In this document: piece after piece, positions 60,435 through 64,000 of the stretch
How the letters are laid out: each line of letters starts with the position of its first letter
Position numbering within the stretch: position 1 is the stretch's first letter
Origin: Chitinophagaceae bacterium UBA1930
GTDB taxonomy: Bacteria; Bacteroidota; Bacteroidia; Chitinophagales; Chitinophagaceae
Direction: 5' to 3'
Assembly (NCBI GenBank): GCA_002337145.1
Contig: DDFK01000001.1
Span: 744,001-808,000, forward strand
Length of the DNA stretch: 64,000 nt
The notes under the pieces: generated by a model
Told to the model about the DNA's origin: nothing
Seen by the model: the letters and a program-made list of their open reading frames with translations, nothing else
The model's database searches: none
Translations under genes and position numbers: made by a program

Positions 60435-61430
60435 TTAACGGATCACCCGGGGAATCAACTGCTCCATCAACATGCAATCTGCCAGCACCAAGGCTGTAGC
60501 CGCTTCCACAATAACCGGGGCACGCAGGGCCACGCATAGGTCGTGACGGCCTTTGATGGAGAAAGCCTCCACATTCCCGGTTTCCCAATTCAGGCTCTGT
60601 TGTTCCTTAGGTGTAGATGAAGTTGGCTTGATGGCAATCCTAAAAACAAGTTCGTTGCCATTGCTAATACCACCAACAATACCACCAGCATGGTTGGTAA
60701 CGGTTTTGCCTTGCATATTTTCAATGGCATCGTTGTGCTGGCTGCCAAACATTTTTGCAGCAGCAAAACCAGCCCCAAACTCAATGCCTTTTACAGCGGG
60801 AATAGCAAACATGGCATGGGCCAGTAAGGATTCCAATGAATCGAAATAAGGTTCACCAAGGCCAACAGGTACACCGCTTACCTTACATTCAACAATACCG
60901 CCAACTGAATCTTTTGCATCAATGGCATTTTGCAGGCCCTTTTCCAGGTCGGCTTCACCATTGATTTCTGTAACCAATGCGGCGATTGTTATTTGGGGCA
61001 TCAGTTTTTTGGCAATGGCACCAGCTGCTACCAAAGCAGTGGTAAGCCTTGCACTGAAATGCCCACCGCCCCTGTAATCTTCATGGCCACCAAATTTTTG
61101 ATGGGCCACCCAGTCTGCATGTCCGGGGCGTGGAAAGCTTCTTTGCTTTTGATAGTCTTCGCTGCGTGTATTGTTGTTTTCAAATAAGATGGTGATGGGG
61201 AAGCCCGTTGTTTTTCCGTTAAAGAGACCGCTTTTAAAAAACGGGTAATCGGCTTCCTGGCGTGGCGTGGTGCCTTTTTGCTTACCGCCCTTTCTGCGTT
61301 CCAAGTCTGGCAGCAAATCGTCCTCAGTCAAGGCCAACCCCGCAGGTACCCCATCAATATTGATACCCACAGATTCGCCATGCGATTCGCCAAAAATGTT
61401 TACACGGAATATGCGTCCAAATGAATTCAT
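60435..61430 (-). CDS. aroC: Chorismate synthase
   Basis: 331 aa, a little shorter than the usual ~360. MNSFGRIFRVNIFGESHGES is the family start; RPGHADWVAHQKFGGHEDYRGGGHFSARLTTALVAAGAIAK and MKGIEFGAGFAA-type blocks carry the FMN and substrate residues, and RHDLCVALRAPVIVEAATALVLAD closes the protein. It makes chorismate from EPSP with reduced FMN. It starts 9 bp after aroA, the third gene of an aroB-aroA-aroC run. Confidence 0.95.
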   Translation of the reverse strand: MNSFGRIFRVNIFGESHGESVGINIDGVPAGLALTEDDLLPDLERRKGGKQKGTTPRQEADYPFFKSGLFNGKTTGFPITILFENNNTRSEDYQKQRSFPRPGHADWVAHQKFGGHEDYRGGGHFSARLTTALVAAGAIAKKLMPQITIAALVTEINGEADLEKGLQNAIDAKDSVGGIVECKVSGVPVGLGEPYFDSLESLLAHAMFAIPAVKGIEFGAGFAAAKMFGSQHNDAIENMQGKTVTNHAGGIVGGISNGNELVFRIAIKPTSSTPKEQQSLNWETGNVEAFSIKGRHDLCVALRAPVIVEAATALVLADCMLMEQLIPRVIR

Positions 61431-61439
61431 ACAATGTTT

Positions 61440-62711
61440 TTAATATTGAACGGTTGCTCCCAGTTTTTGCAAATGCCCGTAAAAATTGGGATATGATTTG
61501 TTGATGGCTTCTGCTTCTTCTACCACTGTTTCGCCATTGGCTTTTAAAGCGGCCACTGCACAGGCCATTGCAATACGATGGTCGTGGCGTGAATGCACAT
61601 TGGCACCTTTAACACCATTGCCGCCTTTTACCAGCATCAGGTCATCCTGCAAAACTATTTCCACGCCCATCTTGCCAAACTCTTCCTGTAAAGTTAAGCC
61701 ACGGTTGCTTTCTTTATGTGCCAACCTGCTTACACCTTCTATTGCTGTTGTTCCCGTGCAATAGACTGCAAGGGCCACTAAAGGCGGAAACAGATCGGGG
61801 CAATCGGTAGCATTAAAATGGAATGCCTTTAAAGGTGCGGGGCCAATCTGGATTTGATCGGGCTGAATGGATATGCTGCAACCAGATGCGGACAATGCTT
61901 CCAGTATCTTTTTATCGGCCTGCGTTGATTGGACATCCAATCCTTTTACAACAATATTTCCTGCAATTGCACCTGCTACCAACAAGAATGATGCACCGCT
62001 CCAATCGCCTTCTACGGTGTAGCTAATTGGTTGGTTGGTTGATTCGTTAATTGGTTTTGGTGAGAAGGTAAAAGTTTCATGATTATTGTTGATGGGCACA
62101 TTCAAGCCAAAAGCTTTCATTACATCCAAAGTCAAATCTATGTAGGGTTTGCTTTTGAGGTTGTTTACTTTGATAGTGGCATCTGCATTGCTTGCAGCGT
62201 AGGCCATGAGCAGGCCTGTTAGAAACTGGGAGCTTAGGCTGCCATCTATTTCTATATCATTTGCCTGCAATGGACCTTTAATTTCGAGAGGAAGTTTGCC
62301 TTGGCTGCTTTTTATATCAATGGATAATTGCGGTAGTATTTCATCAAAGAAATCCATGGGCCTTGTCAATAAGCTTCCGGTTCCATTGATGGTGATTTGC
62401 TGTTGGCTTAATGCTACAATTGGGGTGAACATCCTTATGCTAAGGCCACTTTCGCCACAATTGATTGCTTTGGCAATTGGGTTTACACCATCGCTTTTAA
62501 TGATCAATGCTTCATTATCCATAATTACTTCGGCACCCAGTTTTTGAATAATATCCAAGGCAGCTTTATCATCGTTGCTGATGCCAGGGTTGTGGATGAT
62601 GCTTTCCCCTTTTCTTACCAATGCTGCTGCACATGCACGTTGCATGGAGCTTTTGGATGCAGGTGCAAAAATATTGCCCGTTAATATGGATGGCTGTATG
62701 GTTGCTTTCAT
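61440..62711 (-). CDS. aroA: 3-phosphoshikimate 1-carboxyvinyltransferase (EPSP synthase)
   Basis: 423 aa. Substrate blocks: APASKSSMQRACAAALVRKG at the N-terminus, GESGLSIRMFTPIVALS, RPMDFFDEILPQLS, RLAHKESNRGLTLQEEFGKM and the C-terminal HDHRIAMACAVAALKANG. It joins phosphoenolpyruvate to shikimate 3-phosphate. A short repetitive segment (ESTNQPIS, DNA like ATTGGTTGGTTGGTT on the plus strand) sits in a surface loop near residue 220 and resembles the intergenic ATTGGT repeats near 7.86 kb. Spacing: 12 bp after aroB, 9 bp before aroC. Confidence 0.95.
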   Translation of the reverse strand: MKATIQPSILTGNIFAPASKSSMQRACAAALVRKGESIIHNPGISNDDKAALDIIQKLGAEVIMDNEALIIKSDGVNPIAKAINCGESGLSIRMFTPIVALSQQQITINGTGSLLTRPMDFFDEILPQLSIDIKSSQGKLPLEIKGPLQANDIEIDGSLSSQFLTGLLMAYAASNADATIKVNNLKSKPYIDLTLDVMKAFGLNVPINNNHETFTFSPKPINESTNQPISYTVEGDWSGASFLLVAGAIAGNIVVKGLDVQSTQADKKILEALSASGCSISIQPDQIQIGPAPLKAFHFNATDCPDLFPPLVALAVYCTGTTAIEGVSRLAHKESNRGLTLQEEFGKMGVEIVLQDDLMLVKGGNGVKGANVHSRHDHRIAMACAVAALKANGETVVEEAEAINKSYPNFYGHLQKLGATVQY

Positions 62712-62723
62712 GCCTTGTGGCTG

Positions 62724-63743
62724 TTATAGGTTTGATATTAAATGTTCCAATTCATCTAACGGAATTGGCTTTACAATGCCTTTACCAATTTTTTCCAGCA
62801 GTATATAATTCATTTCTTTCCTTGCACGTTTCTTGTCCATCTTCAGCACTTCAAACACTTGCTTTTTGTCAAAGTCGGCATAGGTTGGCAGGCCATATTG
62901 CTCCAGCACCTGTGTTACTGCACTGGTGTGTTTAAAGCCCAGCAGTTGTTCCGATATTTCACTGGCGTAAGTCATGCCAATGGATATGGCCTGGCCGTGC
63001 GACAGTTCGTATTGGTTTTCCAATGCATGGCCTAGCGTGTGGCCAAAGTTCAGCAACTTTCTGTCGGCCTGCTCAAACTCATCGGCCTGTACCACTTTGA
63101 GTTTGATTTTTGCATTACGCTGAATAAGCAGGCAGGCTTCTTTCTTTTTGATGGTATAATATTTCAGGGAGTAGTTTTGCAGTTGTTTAAACATGGCAGC
63201 ATCTTTTATGCAGGCATGTTTAATGATTTCTGCAAATCCGTTCTGCCATTCGGTTTCGGGCAAGGTGTTTAGGAAAATGAGGTCGTGCAGTATAAAGGAA
63301 GGTTGCCTGGTGGTGCCTACTATATTTTTGTACACGCCAATATCGATACCGTTTTTGCCACCAATGCTTGCATCTACCAAGGCCAGCAATGTAGTAGGAA
63401 CGAAACCGAATTTAATTCCACGCATGTAGGTGGATGCCACATAACCTGTAAGGTCGGTAATGACACCGCCACCAACACCAATGAGTATCGTTTTCCTGTC
63501 GGCCTCCATTTCTATCAACTGTAGTATAACGGAGTCTACTGTTGCCTGTGTCTTGAATTCCTCGCCTGCTTTTAGTACAATGGTGTTGTAATTTTTGAAG
63601 CGTTTTTGATGGGCGTTGAACACGTTTTCGTCGGTAATGAAAATGGCGTGTTTTACATCTACCATTTCCTTGAGGTGACTGATGCCATTGGCAAAGTATA
63701 TATCGGTTGATGCGGAGGAGAACCTGAAAGTCTGTTTTTCCAT
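62724..63743 (-). CDS. aroB: 3-dehydroquinate synthase
   Basis: 339 aa from the ATG at 63743 (MEKQTFRFSSASTDIYFANG); an in-frame ATG at 63785 would add an unrelated hydrophobic prefix. NAD- and metal-binding blocks are GVGGGVITDLTGYVASTYMRGIKFGFVPTTLLALVDASIGGKNG (read in order), FAEIIKHACIKD, LLNFGHTLGHALEN with metal-binding histidines, and SHGQAISIGMTYASEIS. It closes the first ring of the shikimate route. First gene of aroB-aroA-aroC. Confidence 0.95.
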   Translation of the reverse strand: MEKQTFRFSSASTDIYFANGISHLKEMVDVKHAIFITDENVFNAHQKRFKNYNTIVLKAGEEFKTQATVDSVILQLIEMEADRKTILIGVGGGVITDLTGYVASTYMRGIKFGFVPTTLLALVDASIGGKNGIDIGVYKNIVGTTRQPSFILHDLIFLNTLPETEWQNGFAEIIKHACIKDAAMFKQLQNYSLKYYTIKKKEACLLIQRNAKIKLKVVQADEFEQADRKLLNFGHTLGHALENQYELSHGQAISIGMTYASEISEQLLGFKHTSAVTQVLEQYGLPTYADFDKKQVFEVLKMDKKRARKEMNYILLEKIGKGIVKPIPLDELEHLISNL

Positions 63744-63862
63744 ATTGCTGAAAGTTACGGCACAAAGAAGCTGAAGGAAACACAAAGCTCACATAGGCTT
63801 TGGCCGGTGAACTTTGTGTTGAATATCCTATTTGGGCAAAGCTTGTAACTGGTACAACCGCC

Positions 63863-63910
63863 GATGGGTGCGACGCCAGTAAAGCTTTATTGAAATACGG
63901 TTGCTGGTAA
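63863..63910 (+). repeat. TGGGTGCGACGC interspersed repeat, copy 5
   Basis: Plus strand: GATGGGTGCGACGCCAGTAA then spacer and TTGCTGGTAA, preceded by CAACCGC as in copy 4. It is read toward the right edge of the window, away from aroB. Confidence 0.75.
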
Positions 63911-63922
63911 AATTTACATTAT

Positions 63923-63955
63923 AGGTGTCAGACGCTTTAAAGGCGTCAGACACCT
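63923..63955 (+). repeat. 33-nt palindromic element (copy 2, intergenic)
   Basis: AGGTGTCAGACG-(9 nt)-CGTCAGACACCT, the same length and ends as the copy inside gcvP. It follows repeat copy 5 after 12 nt. Confidence 0.85.
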
Positions 63956-64000
63956 GGCCCATGCTTATGAATTCATGATCTTGTTTTGATGGTTGATACT

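Overview
This 64 kb stretch looks like a chromosomal segment of a Bacteroidota bacterium, most likely from the Chitinophagaceae or a close relative. The evidence is a CHU_C/type-IX-secretion sorting domain on a large adhesin-like protein, a SusC/RagA-style TonB receptor with a carboxypeptidase-like plug extension, DUF2490 and DUF3667 proteins, an L25/Ctc ribosomal protein, a tmRNA tag ending in YAMAA, and TAnnTTTG-type -7 boxes upstream of the tmRNA and the tRNA. The genus call is inference.

Layout. 1-1.6 kb: edge of a PBP4-like carboxypeptidase and cinA. 1.8-6.7 kb: a secreted hypothetical, then a six-gene same-strand array made of an exported lipoprotein with a C-terminal JAMM/JAB-type metallopeptidase motif followed by five tandem ~145-aa secreted paralogs; this is the most unusual gene cluster in the window. 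7.2-15.6 kb: HD hydrolase, AlkD-like protein, 2-oxoacid dehydrogenase E2, DUF2490 protein, small membrane protein, S9 peptidase and a histidine phosphatase. 15.7-23.2 kb: gcvP, a retropepsin-like protease, a sterol desaturase-family protein, a CxxCxxCC protein, a broken ParE-type toxin with an intact putative antitoxin, trpS and a deoxynucleoside kinase. 23.3-33.3 kb: an HExxH/beta-barrel protein, the giant T9SS protein, and a DtxR-type regulator divergent from a TonB receptor with a palindromic operator between them. 33.5-38.7 kb: tmRNA, a membrane-anchored MutS-like ATPase, rseP and dxr. 38.8-46.9 kb: a GH3-family protein, a secreted hypothetical, DUF3667 protein, mazG and a large NtrY-like kinase. 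47-54.7 kb: a DksA-like protein with a histone-H1-like tail next to ileS, a PadR pair, a secreted protein and tRNA-Met. 54.8-63.7 kb: fused E1 of a branched-chain 2-oxoacid dehydrogenase, a FAH-family hydrolase, pth, a histidine kinase, rplY and the aroC-aroA-aroB run.

Between and inside genes there are several repeat families. A ~47-nt element with the core TGGGTGCGACGC occurs five times. At gcvP and rseP it is continued by a hairpin that places a GAGG sequence and its complement next to the start codon, suggesting a shared 5'-UTR control element. A 33-nt palindrome occurs once between genes and once in frame inside gcvP. A 20-nt palindrome GTCCCGATAGTTATCGGGAC occurs twice, identical.

Most of the window is housekeeping: translation (trpS, ileS, pth, rplY, tmRNA, tRNA-Met), aromatic amino-acid and isoprenoid synthesis (aroBAC, dxr), glycine cleavage (gcvP) and branched-chain oxoacid oxidation (E1 and E2 at distant sites).
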